Origin: Picocystis sp. L7
Taxonomy: Eukaryota; Chlorophyta; Picocystophyceae; Picocystales; Picocystaceae
DNA length: 64,000 nucleotides
Assembly: GCA_020975725.1 (NCBI GenBank)
Contig: QXJR01000026.1
Span: 310,001-374,000, forward strand
Reading direction: 5' to 3'
Positions 29,935 through 38,314 of the stretch are shown here, piece by piece. How positions within the stretch are numbered: position 1 is the first letter of the stretch; each line of letters opens with the position of its first letter. The translations under genes were made by a program, and so were the position numbers. The notes beneath the pieces were generated by a model, which saw only the letters and a list, made by a program, of their open reading frames with translations, was not told where the DNA came from and made no database searches.

Positions 29935-30657
29935 TCATTCTAGTCCTTGCACCTCCACCAGAAATTTTGCCCTCTCAAAAATGCTTGTAACGCATGCTTT
30001 GTCCACCAATGGATCATCTGCAATGACTCTGGCGATCGTTCCCATGTCTTGTTCCGTCGTCTCGTAGTGGATTTCTCCGACCAGGAGCTTCTTCAACGAG
30101 GTTTCATCTTCGTACATCGAGGCTATCTTCTCCAAGTCATCGATGCATTCGTCGACGGAGGGGCCATCACCCATTGGCACGGCCGTTCCTCGGAGTTTCG
30201 ACCTTTTCCTGCCGTCGAGTTCGCTGCGAAGCAACTGCTTGGCGTGCCTGGCCGTCTTCCTCAACGCCCTCGCGTACTTTGCCAGCTCGTCCATCGTTTG
30301 CAGGAGCCTTGCCATGGCCCTTTCGAGTGCTTCTAGCTGCCTGTTGAGCGTCTTTTCTTGCATTTCGGGCCATGTTTCGTACCCTTCGAAGAGCTTTTTC
30401 TGCTGGAGAACGGGCAGCCGCGCGAGTAGGTTGGCGACGTTGTTCACCAGCGCTTCTACGATGCTCCGTTCCACGTTCCATTCCTTCACGTGCTCTTCTG
30501 CCGCCTGGAACAGCTTGGCGTATTTCTTCTTCAACCTGTCCATCCCGTGCTCTTCGATCCTCGCCGCATCCCGTTCTCCTTGGGTCGATGCAGGCGACCA
30601 GGGTCCCCCTTTTCCGACACCGCACCGCCCGCCCGTGGCAGCGGTCGACACGTCCAT
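29935..30657 (-). CDS. AIRIM (C1orf109)-like ribosome maturation factor
   Basis: About 240 residues from the Met at 30657; a start at 30543 (M-D-R-L-K-K-K-Y) is also possible. The helical layout matches C1orf109/AIRIM: an N-terminal helix, W-P-E-M-Q-E-K-T-L-N-R-Q-L-E-A-L-E-R-A, a long helix with Y-A-R-A-L-R-K-T-A-R-H, then P-S-V-D-E-C-I-D-D-L-E-K-I with L-K-K-L-L-V, and a closing I-F-E-R-A-K-F-L-V-E. In animals AIRIM belongs to the 55LCC complex that recycles factors from pre-60S ribosomes. The assignment rests on pattern memory, not an alignment. Confidence 0.5.
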   Translation of the reverse strand: MDVSTAATGGRCGVGKGGPWSPASTQGERDAARIEEHGMDRLKKKYAKLFQAAEEHVKEWNVERSIVEALVNNVANLLARLPVLQQKKLFEGYETWPEMQEKTLNRQLEALERAMARLLQTMDELAKYARALRKTARHAKQLLRSELDGRKRSKLRGTAVPMGDGPSVDECIDDLEKIASMYEDETSLKKLLVGEIHYETTEQDMGTIARVIADDPLVDKACVTSIFERAKFLVEVQGLE

Positions 30658-30827
30658 CACCGTCGAGGAAGGATGGGCCGCCTGGAGGCCACGAGCAGGA
30701 GCCACGAGGTGAGACGACACGGTGTGCGAGTTCGGCAAGCCGACATGTATTCACAAGCGACGCGCGTGAGTAGGAATTCGACGGCGAACCGACCGACAGG
30801 ACGTCGCCATGGGCTTGGTGGAGGAAC

Positions 30828-31289
30828 TCAGGCCCAAGACGCGCGCTTCCGCTCGACTTGGTCCGAGGAGACGTGCCTGCTGACGCTCTCGGCCAGGGAG
30901 AGCCACTCCATGCATCGACGAGGCGCGTCCGTTGGCGTGGGCATCACGTCGTGGTTCCAGTAGCGGAGCGGCTGGCAGGTGGCGACGGCCTCCCATCGCC
31001 TCGTCGGCGGGTCTGCTTCCATCCCTGCGTGTTCGGCCGTGCTCTCGTGCGACTGCTGCAGCAGCAACGCCGCGTGTCCCGGCGGCAGGACGAGCTCCTG
31101 TCCGCGCAGGCGACGTCCTCGGAACGCCGCGTCCAACACCTGGGTTCCATCCGCACACGTCTCCCCCGTGCGGATCCGAAAGTAGTCGGAGGCGGGTGCG
31201 GGTCCTGCGTAATCGATGCTGCACGGAAGCAGGTCGGCAGGCATCGCTTCTTGCGCCGCGCCTGGGACCAAAAAGACGCGTGTGGTCAT
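30828..31289 (-). CDS. RNASEH2C: Ribonuclease H2 subunit C
   Basis: 153 residues from the Met at 31289. The hallmark sequence is present: L-L-P-C-S-I-D-Y-A-G-P-A-P-A-S-D-Y-F, then A-A-F-R-G-R-R-L-R-G-Q-E-L-V-L-P-P-G-H, followed by Y-W-N-H-D-V-M-P. These match the small non-catalytic subunit that, with RNASEH2B, supports the catalytic A subunit in removing ribonucleotides from DNA. The length is normal. It lies head-to-tail upstream of the AIRIM-like gene and divergent from NEDD8. Confidence 0.85.
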   Translation of the reverse strand: MTTRVFLVPGAAQEAMPADLLPCSIDYAGPAPASDYFRIRTGETCADGTQVLDAAFRGRRLRGQELVLPPGHAALLLQQSHESTAEHAGMEADPPTRRWEAVATCQPLRYWNHDVMPTPTDAPRRCMEWLSLAESVSRHVSSDQVERKRASWA

Positions 31290-32080
31290 GATCGCGCACG
31301 CGGGATCGGGTCCATGCCCAAGTGCCACCTGCTGGCCCACACCCCTCGATCGATTCCCCCTTCGAAAGGGTCCCCGTTTCCCTTTCGACCCCGGAACGGG
31401 TCCCTATCGACGCCCGGTGGGAACCGACCGGGATTCCCTTTCACCGGTTCCCGCCAAAGCGAGGACGATCCGAGACCGATCAAGGACCGTAAATATCGCG
31501 GTCCATGCGGTCCTTGGTCGGATCGCGAGCGTCGACGCACCACGTGCCACAACCAAGCGAAGGCGCGAGCCAGGACGCGTCGTATCGTCGCCTTTCGATC
31601 GGATCCGCGGACAAGTGGGAGGCATGAAGGTCTTCTGCAGGACCAGGTAGGACGCACGCGACGAGCTGTGGACGGAGAGATGCGATGGATGCAAGGAAAC
31701 GGGACCGGAAGACGAGAGGAAACCATTGGCTGACTGGCCAAGGGTTGGATACCACCACAGCGACGGTAAAACCAAGGTCGTGGAAGCGTTCGAATCGCAA
31801 GATGTAGCAAGTCTTGCAACAATGATTCAGGTAAGCGGCTTGGATCGCTGTCTTGAAGACCCAGGCGCGTCGGAGTCGTGGAAAGAGGCTGACGAAGCCC
31901 TCGCGGACGGCAGACACAAGGGGAACACGAGGGTCGAATCGTGTTCCAAGGCAGGCAACTGCTCGGACAACAAAGATTGGTGGATGTCGGAGTCGGCCCC
32001 TATTCAGCGCTCCATCTGGAACAGCGACTGAGGTGAGTGATTGCAAGCACGACGGGCCAAGGTGCGAATAACGACCTCGC
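31290..32080. other. Promoter and probable 5' exon/intron of NEDD8
   Basis: The proximal part (31360-31520) is rich in CCCTTTCG, CCGGTT and GGACCG words, including an AAGGACCG...CGGTCCTT inverted pair at about 31482-31515. Further on there are strong donor-like sites at about 31830 (CAG|GTAAGC) and 32034 (GAG|GTGAGT). A short ATG exon at 31624 (M-K-V-F-C-R-T) could join the NEDD8 body in phase 2 across a ~470-nt intron. None of these is certain. Confidence 0.4.
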
Positions 32081-32362
32081 ATGATCCACAAGCTCACCAA
32101 CGACTTTGCACGCCCGGCCAGAGGGGGAGTTACAATCAAGGTAAAGACCCTCACTGGCAAAGAGATCGAAATGGACATTGAACTCACCGATACCATACAG
32201 AGAATCAAGGAGCGCGTGGAGGAGAAGGAGGGCATCCCACCGGTGCAACAAAGGCTTATTTTTGCCGGAAAGCAAATGAATGATGATAAGATTGCCCGCG
32301 ACTACAACATCGAGGGTGGATCCGTGTTGCACCTAGTGCTGGCCTTGCGAGGAGGCCTTTAG
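32081..32362 (+). CDS. NEDD8: NEDD8/RUB1 ubiquitin-like modifier
   Basis: The body [12 protein letters not shown] continues with [23 protein letters not shown] and [15 protein letters not shown]. Ala in A-L-R-G-G, at the position where ubiquitin has Arg, marks NEDD8 rather than ubiquitin. The single Leu after Gly-Gly must be trimmed to expose the conjugating end. NEDD8 activates cullin-RING ligases. The N-terminus is uncertain: the canonical protein starts about two residues before I-K-V-K, while this frame adds about 17 residues to the ATG at 32081. An upstream exon is likely. Confidence 0.85.
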   Translation: MIHKLTNDFARPARGGVTIKVKTLTGKEIEMDIELTDTIQRIKERVEEKEGIPPVQQRLIFAGKQMNDDKIARDYNIEGGSVLHLVLALRGGL

Positions 32363-33178
32363 GACGTGGAAGTCTGCAACGCCAGGATGGGTGGCAGCGA
32401 TTTTCGCTCTCCTTCCTTGCCAATGCAGTGCCGGGAAGGAGTTGCAGTTCGTTGTCGTCTGCAAGGCGCTGTAACAAATCCTGCACAAGCAACAATTCCG
32501 ACCGGCGTGAATAATCAGCCATCAAAATGTCCTCCCCTTGACAATTTCTTCCCTGGGTGCTGGAGCCTGTTTCAGTGGCAGCATCGGCAAGCCTGTGCTA
32601 CCCTCGATTGCATTGAAGGCGTGGGCTGCAACCAAATAGATTGTTCACGTTGTATGTCTAAGATTCTGACTCTTTGTTAGGAACACGGATGTAGCCAGCT
32701 TCTGCTCTGCATTTTGCAAGCGTGGTGTGGGGCAACGATACTCGACAGGCGACCAGTACCTCAACCGTCGCATAGCAAGACCATTGAGAGGTTGGACAGG
32801 TCTCTCGTTCCTGAAATAATGTTGCCCTGTCCAGCTGCCTTTCGTGAACTCCCTGCAGCGAATTTGGATTTGTAGAATGTCTTGTCAGCAGGCTCGATTG
32901 ACCTCGTGTGCACCGTCTACATGTTCAATGTTTTTGTGCGTTCACCCCATCGGCAGAGTCTGCCTCTGAGATCCACATTGTTTTCCTGCTGCATCAGTCG
33001 CATGCTTACACGTGCATTGCTTTTCAGGGGTTGGTGGACAGAGGATCCCTTTCTATCCTTTTGCACTGTCTTTCACTTCCTGCACATCTCTACCCACCGG
33101 TCCAACCGAACCCTTCGCTCCAGGGGCGGTAGATCAGGCACGAGTCTCGGTGCCTCCTTGATTTCCCGCGCAGTGAAG
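32363..33178. other. Unresolved stretch between NEDD8 and TOP6B
   Basis: 816 bp with several short protein-like open segments on both strands, none assignable. On the plus strand a segment from 32681 (after GTTAG) runs to a stop near 32876. On the minus strand, acceptor-flanked segments lie near 32820-32650 and 32620-32530. The frame joined to TOP6B (32882-33178) has no family support and is probably leader sequence. Confidence 0.35.
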
Positions 33179-35155
33179 ATGGCGCTGAAGCAGCGCTCAC
33201 CTGCGGAGTTCTTCGCGGAGAACAAGAACATCGCGGGATTCGACAACCCCGGCAAGTCCCTGTACACCACCGTGCGCGAGCTGGTGGAGAACGGCGTGGA
33301 TTCGGCCGAAGGGATTGGATGCTTGCCTTGGATCCAAGTGACGGTGGAAGAAATCAGCAAAACAAGATTCAACACAATCATGGGACTCGACGACTTCGAG
33401 AGGACGGACGAGGCCTTGTACCACGACTTCGAAACGAAAAAACAGAAGGATAGAAGGGAAGCCAAAGAAGCCATGGAACAGGAAAAGATACGGATTCTCG
33501 AAGAGAAGCAGAATCTCAAAGGAGCAGAAGCAGCCAAGGCGACATTTGCAAAGTCTGCCTCCGCTAGGAAACGGAAGGGAACCATGTATTATAAAGTCGT
33601 GGTCAAGGACAATGGGTCCGGGATGTCTCACGAGCATATCCCCGACATGTTGGGCAAAGTCCTGTCAGGCACCAAGTACAGCCTCAAGCAAACCAGAGGC
33701 AAGTTTGGTCTGGGGGCAAAAATGGCCCTCATCTGGTCCAAGATGAGCACAGGATTGCCTTTCACAATCATGAGCGCACAAGAAAAAAAGAAGTACATAT
33801 CGCACTATGTCCTGGACATCGACATGTACAAGAATGTACCCCACATACACAAGGAAGAGAAGCTCCCCAATGACAAAGCATGGCGTGGCTCAGAAATTGC
33901 CGTGACCATTGAAGGAGACTGGATTGCCTATCGAGCAAGGCTTTTGTCGTACCTCAGACAAATGGCAGTGATAACACCATACGCACAGTTTGATTTCCAT
34001 TTCCTTTCGGAGGATCCTGAGAAAAGCTTTGGCTACACATTCAAACGTAGAACAGACACCATTCCGGACCCTCCCAAAGAAACCAAGTACCACCCATCTG
34101 CAGTAGATCTGATGGTTTTTGAACAACTCCTGTCCCATTCGAAGTCCAACACGCTCGTGAAGTTCTTGCAAAACGAATTTCTGAGCATCAACAAAACATA
34201 TGCAGAGCGGCTCATTGCAGAGATGGGTCCAGATTTTGACCCACTCATGCATCCTTCTGAGCTCAAGGGTAGGAAAGACATGCTAGTGAGGATGCAGCAG
34301 CTTTTTAAAGAAGCTAAGTTCTCTCTGCCGGACGGGTCTTGCCTCAGCCCAGTCGGTGAGTACAACCTCCGTTTAGGCATAATCAAGGAGCTTGACCCAG
34401 ATATGGTGTCCACTTACCGTCTTCCACAAGTCCAGGTATTTGAGGGACATCCTTTCATAGTAGAAGCTGGAGTCAGTGTTGGTGGCAAAACCGTCAAACC
34501 GGGCCTGAACATATATCGATTTGCGAACCGTATCCCCTTGCTTTTTGAGAAAGGGGGTGATGTAGTTACCCGGGTAGCCAATTCAATCAGCTGGGGAAAC
34601 TACAAGATAACGAAGGATGACCGAGTGGGTGTTTTTGTGAGCGTGGTTAGCACAAGAATTCCTTACAAAGGTGCAGGCAAGGAGTACATAGGTGCTGATA
34701 TCAAGGAATACGTATGTGCCGTGAAGCAAGCCATTCAGGGGTGCGCGGTTCAGCTTTCGAAGAAAATATCCAGGAAAGACGCGGCCAAAGCTGCCCAAGA
34801 GAGGAAAGGAAAACTTGTCAAGTACATCCCTGATGTGTCCCGCGCAATCGTCACAATGCTTTCCAACATCTTGAAGGATTCAGAACAACCTGAAAAGAAA
34901 AGGAGAATCACCTCTTTGGATGCAGGAGGTATCCTTGGGCAACTGCAAAAGAAAGAACTATCCGAAGCCATTTTATCTAAAAAACTGGTCCAACATGTGC
35001 AGCAAATTGATGTAGAACTGGCTTTGGAATATGCGGCCCAGACTGGCATGGCCAGCAAGAGAAAAAGTGATGCCTTCATCAATCCGACAACGGCTTCGCA
35101 GGTTCTAGGACCAGAGCTACATGCATCTAAATGCGTAATACGGCTACTGCATTGA
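33179..35155 (+). CDS. TOP6B: DNA topoisomerase VI subunit B
   Basis: 658 residues, close to the plant length. The GHKL (Bergerat) ATP site is complete: N-box R-E-L-V-E-N-G-V-D at residues 33-41, K-D-N-G-S-G-M near 140, and GKFGLGAKMALIWSKMSTG near 172. Between the first two lies the charged ~80-residue insertion also seen in plants. The transducer domain carries G-P-D-F-D-P, S-P-V-G-E-Y-N-L-R-L-G-I-I-K-E-L and V-F-E-G-H-P-F-I-V-E-A-G. Later comes F-A-N-R-I-P-L-L-F. With subunit A the enzyme decatenates DNA in an ATP-dependent manner and supports endoreduplication in plants. Subunit A is not in the window. The first conserved Met is at 33179. The N-box has Gly where many family members have Ser. 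Confidence 0.95.
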   Translation: MALKQRSPAEFFAENKNIAGFDNPGKSLYTTVRELVENGVDSAEGIGCLPWIQVTVEEISKTRFNTIMGLDDFERTDEALYHDFETKKQKDRREAKEAMEQEKIRILEEKQNLKGAEAAKATFAKSASARKRKGTMYYKVVVKDNGSGMSHEHIPDMLGKVLSGTKYSLKQTRGKFGLGAKMALIWSKMSTGLPFTIMSAQEKKKYISHYVLDIDMYKNVPHIHKEEKLPNDKAWRGSEIAVTIEGDWIAYRARLLSYLRQMAVITPYAQFDFHFLSEDPEKSFGYTFKRRTDTIPDPPKETKYHPSAVDLMVFEQLLSHSKSNTLVKFLQNEFLSINKTYAERLIAEMGPDFDPLMHPSELKGRKDMLVRMQQLFKEAKFSLPDGSCLSPVGEYNLRLGIIKELDPDMVSTYRLPQVQVFEGHPFIVEAGVSVGGKTVKPGLNIYRFANRIPLLFEKGGDVVTRVANSISWGNYKITKDDRVGVFVSVVSTRIPYKGAGKEYIGADIKEYVCAVKQAIQGCAVQLSKKISRKDAAKAAQERKGKLVKYIPDVSRAIVTMLSNILKDSEQPEKKRRITSLDAGGILGQLQKKELSEAILSKKLVQHVQQIDVELALEYAAQTGMASKRKSDAFINPTTASQVLGPELHASKCVIRLLH

Positions 35156-35171
35156 CACACAAATAACAAAG

Positions 35172-35177
35172 TTTATT
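35172..35177 (-). terminator. AATAAA poly(A) signal, minus strand
   Basis: TTTATT on the plus strand reads AATAAA on the minus strand, 93 nt after the ankyrin gene stop and 17 nt past the TOP6B stop. Confidence 0.45.
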
Positions 35178-35269
35178 TCACAGATTTCCGATTGGTGTAC
35201 TTTTGTGGACAGAGAGCACAACCTCAAAATTCTTATGTACAGTTCAAGAGCCATCAACGCCTGCAATTT

Positions 35270-36385
35270 TTAGGGCTGCTGGCTTTGCACCCATACTTTG
35301 AGTACAGATGAAAATAAAGTCTCCAGCAATCCTTGATTACGCAACGTCTCCAGGAAGTTCTGCTTCTCCCCACTCTTCTGATAGGAAAAGAAGAGGATGG
35401 ACTCGATCTGCTGCCGCACAGGAAGGGGAAGCAGCATGTGGCAGTCACTAGTCCAGGTCAACAACTGCGATTCTCTCCCCGGTTTCATGGCGGTGCTGAT
35501 TGCTTGAGCGATGCTTGATGTGCTCTGAGAGGCAGCCAAGGTGATGGCAGACTGCCCGTCTGCATCCTCGAATGTTGGATCTGCTCCGTGACACAACAGC
35601 AAGTAAGCGACATCGTGAAAGCCAGCATCTATGGCCAGCATGAGAGGGGTCGATCCATCATCCATGCAAGCATTCACCGATGCTCCTTTCTGAATTAGCA
35701 TGGATACCAGATCGATGTGACCGCACCATGCAGCAATGTGTAGGACAGTTTGCCCGTACGCATTTCTTTCTTCTAAGTTCATTTCTGGATGGTCCGCCAG
35801 TACTTGGACAACTTCAGTCCTGGCATACTGAGTGGCGACCATCAAGGCGTTTTCCTTGAGAACCGATACCTGGCGCGCCGGCTGCAAGGTCGCCCACGCG
35901 CTTGTTCTTGGCCTCGGTATCTCGGACTGGCTCTTGGCGTCCGCTCCTTTTTCAAGCAAACACTTCACGGCTTGGACAGCCCCGTTTCTAGCCGCCCAGA
36001 TGAGCGGCGTCCCTCCTGCTACGTAACACCTTGCTTCGAGGTTGCCTCCGTGCTGCAGGAGCACTTGGATGACGTCCACATGGTCGTGCCAGGCCGCCCA
36101 CATGAGTGGAGTGGCTCCTCTCGGACATCTGACGTCGATGATGCCTTCTTGGCTCGTCGTGGCTTCTATCCCACGCCTCCGTTTGGCCCTGCTGCTCCTT
36201 CCACCGTTGCGTTCGGCCTCTTCGACCAGCTCCTCCACTTTCCTCACGTCCCCGCGGTGCACCGCGTCGAAGATGTCGTCCTTCCACTCCTGAGGCGGAT
36301 GCTGCGGGTTCCATGCGACCCTCTGTGGACACGTTCCTGCGCCGCACGAGGCCGAACGCTCTCCCATCGCCACCGCCATCGCCAT
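35270..36385 (-). CDS. Ankyrin-repeat protein
   Basis: 371 residues from the Met at 36385 (M-A-M-A-V-A-M-G). After a ~30-residue linker come at least six ankyrin repeats: D-I-F-D-A-V-H-R-G-D-V-R-K-V-E-E-L, G-A-T-P-L-M-W-A-A-W-H-D-H, G-T-P-L-I-W-A-A-R-N-G, N-A-L-M-V-A-T-Q-Y-A, Q-T-V-L-H-I-A-A-W-C-G-H and S-T-P-L-M-L-A-I-D-A-G-F. A Ser/Arg-rich insert splits repeats 1 and 2. The C-terminal ~80 residues are helical with no known domain. No enzymatic domain is present, so it is probably an adaptor. A frame open to 36583 precedes the chosen start but is Arg-rich leader-like sequence. Confidence 0.85.
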   Translation of the reverse strand: MAMAVAMGERSASCGAGTCPQRVAWNPQHPPQEWKDDIFDAVHRGDVRKVEELVEEAERNGGRSSRAKRRRGIEATTSQEGIIDVRCPRGATPLMWAAWHDHVDVIQVLLQHGGNLEARCYVAGGTPLIWAARNGAVQAVKCLLEKGADAKSQSEIPRPRTSAWATLQPARQVSVLKENALMVATQYARTEVVQVLADHPEMNLEERNAYGQTVLHIAAWCGHIDLVSMLIQKGASVNACMDDGSTPLMLAIDAGFHDVAYLLLCHGADPTFEDADGQSAITLAASQSTSSIAQAISTAMKPGRESQLLTWTSDCHMLLPLPVRQQIESILFFSYQKSGEKQNFLETLRNQGLLETLFSSVLKVWVQSQQP

Positions 36386-36859
36386 CTCAATCGAAGCTCG
36401 ACACGGTCTCGCTTGCCCTCTGTGGATCCGGTCGTCTCCCTGCCTGCCCCCCTGGATCCTGTGGCGGCCCAGCCACCCCCCCTCGCCGAACCCCCCCTTC
36501 ATCGAACGGCGGAGAAGCCGTCTCCGGCTGACAGCTGGCATCGGGAGCCGCGCCAGTGCGATCCACCGGATCGCAGGGGCCAACCCGGGGCCGTCGCGGA
36601 TTTCAGACGGCAGGGGAACGATCCTACCAGGAGCGATGGGAGGTGGACGAAAGGACGACCCTGAATCCGGACCGACGTAGGAGGAATTGAGAAGACGGGG
36701 ATCTGGGGTTGGATTCTGCCGGGGCTGCCGTATGCTTCGGAATCCAAAAAGGTACCAGCCCAGCCGTAGTTAATTCGAACAGGAGTTAACCCATCGCACG
36801 AAACCGAAACCAACAGGAGCAACCGTCGATTCAAGTGCAGGACTTGCGTCCCGAAACGT
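36386..36859. other. Intergenic, ankyrin promoter and ORC5 3' flank
   Basis: 474 bp. The first 150 bp are GC-rich (ankyrin promoter side), the rest mixed. I see no gene or repeat. Confidence 0.5.
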
Positions 36860-38314
36860 TCATGCATAACGCAAAAAACTGTGCAGGGGGATCTGCACGT
36901 TCCTAGAAATCTTCTCTGCCATCCTCTCGTCCAGGTTGCAGCGATAACGAACAGATTCCAGGGGATCAGGAGATACCCGAGACAGGAGACGCAAGCCTAC
37001 CAAGGTGTTCAACTGCTGGAACAGAGAAGCACTGAGAGAGCGGTCCGAACGGGCCACGAAATGCCTCTCGTCTACAACGTCCAGCAGGCAGTTGAAAATT
37101 GTGACGAGCCTCTCGAAAAGAAACGGGCCCGGAGATTTCAACCTCGCTTCCTGAGCGGCAGCAACCTGTCGATCTGATTCAAGTGCGCTGCGACGTCTCT
37201 TTGTCGCCCTCTTGTTCTCAAACATCCTGGCATCCAAAGATGCCGGGTTCCTGGAAGCAATGAACGAAGCCAAGAGTAGAATCTTGCTGTCAAATGGGAG
37301 CTCCAATTCCAGGGAAGCGTGACCCTTCGTACTTGTGCTTCTTTCCTGCGATTCCTCCGAGGCACGTTGAATAGCATTCCAAATGTCATCTCCGGCCTGG
37401 TAAGCCTGAGTGGCAGCACGAAACGTCCCCGCGAAGAATTGCCACAGGATCCTCCGCTCACTGGGTGTGCACATTCCCTCCTTTATCGGTTCCACGTATT
37501 TCTGGAAAAGTACCCCCGTGAGGAATCCTATGTCTCGTAGATCCCCACACATTCGTGTCAGTGATGGCAGCACTTGTCCAAGGAAAGATTTGTACAATTT
37601 GGTGTCCTCGACTGCAGGCAACTGGCAAAGAATTTGAGTTATTTCATCCTGAGAGTACGATGGAAAGAAGATGAGTGAGGGCTCCACCTCTGCCATGTGA
37701 CTTGAGTGGAACGAGCTCCAGCCAAGTTTGCTAATGAGGATCACACCGATCTTCCTTCTGCAAAGCTCCGGGAGCCGTAGGAAAGCTGGCAATATAAACT
37801 CTGTATCAGGCATGTTGCATCCCTTGGGTTTGCGGAGTTTTTCTGCTTCATCGAGGACGATGAACACCGTCTCCCTGGTGCTCGCTTCGATGGTTGCCGA
37901 TAGAGCGGGCAAGAAGTCTGCAAGTCGGTCGCATTTCATGTCTGCCATGTAGCCCGTTGATTTTCGTCGTTTACTGCCTTTCAGCTGCGAGAGTACAGCA
38001 AGGAACACCTGCCTTGGGGTCGCACTTTCCAAACAATTCACGTACGCATGCTTTGCTCGCAGAGTTTGCATCAGGTCCTTAACGATTGATGTTTTCCCAG
38101 TCGAAACTCCTCCACAGACCAGTAGAGATGGAGCAGGTTCATAACCCGTTCCTATCAAACCAACCATATCTCGGAGCTGCTCCTCTCGTCCCACCCACCG
38201 CGTGCAAAGCTTCTCCAAAACATCCTTCTGCTGCTGTGGACACAACTCTACGTTCCGGGGGCGCCGTTCAGGCACATATTCTTCATTCCCGGCATCCAAA
38301 ACCCCAGGTGTCAT
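36860..38314 (-). CDS. ORC5: Origin recognition complex subunit 5
   Basis: About 484 residues from the Met at 38314. The AAA+ core starts W-V-G-R-E-E-Q-L, then Walker A G-G-V-S-T-G-K-T-S-I, Y-V-N-C-L-E-S-A-T-P-R-Q, Walker B V-F-I-V-L-D-E-A-E-K-L and V-I-L-I-S-K-L-G-W. This order, and L-I-F-F-P-S-Y-S-Q-D-E-I after it, match ORC5 rather than CDC6 or ORC1. A winged-helix-like C-terminus follows (L-E-S-V-R-Y-R-C-N-L-D). ORC5 helps load MCM helicase at origins. ATP-binding residues look intact. An upstream extension uses GTG and is not needed. Confidence 0.88.
   Translation of the reverse strand: MTPGVLDAGNEEYVPERRPRNVELCPQQQKDVLEKLCTRWVGREEQLRDMVGLIGTGYEPAPSLLVCGGVSTGKTSIVKDLMQTLRAKHAYVNCLESATPRQVFLAVLSQLKGSKRRKSTGYMADMKCDRLADFLPALSATIEASTRETVFIVLDEAEKLRKPKGCNMPDTEFILPAFLRLPELCRRKIGVILISKLGWSSFHSSHMAEVEPSLIFFPSYSQDEITQILCQLPAVEDTKLYKSFLGQVLPSLTRMCGDLRDIGFLTGVLFQKYVEPIKEGMCTPSERRILWQFFAGTFRAATQAYQAGDDIWNAIQRASEESQERSTSTKGHASLELELPFDSKILLLASFIASRNPASLDARMFENKRATKRRRSALESDRQVAAAQEARLKSPGPFLFERLVTIFNCLLDVVDERHFVARSDRSLSASLFQQLNTLVGLRLLSRVSPDPLESVRYRCNLDERMAEKISRNVQIPLHSFLRYA

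Noticed and set aside
30600-38314. Functional cluster of DNA replication and repair genes (RNASEH2C, TOP6B, ORC5)
   Set aside because: They are interleaved with unrelated genes on both strands; chance proximity is the simpler reading.
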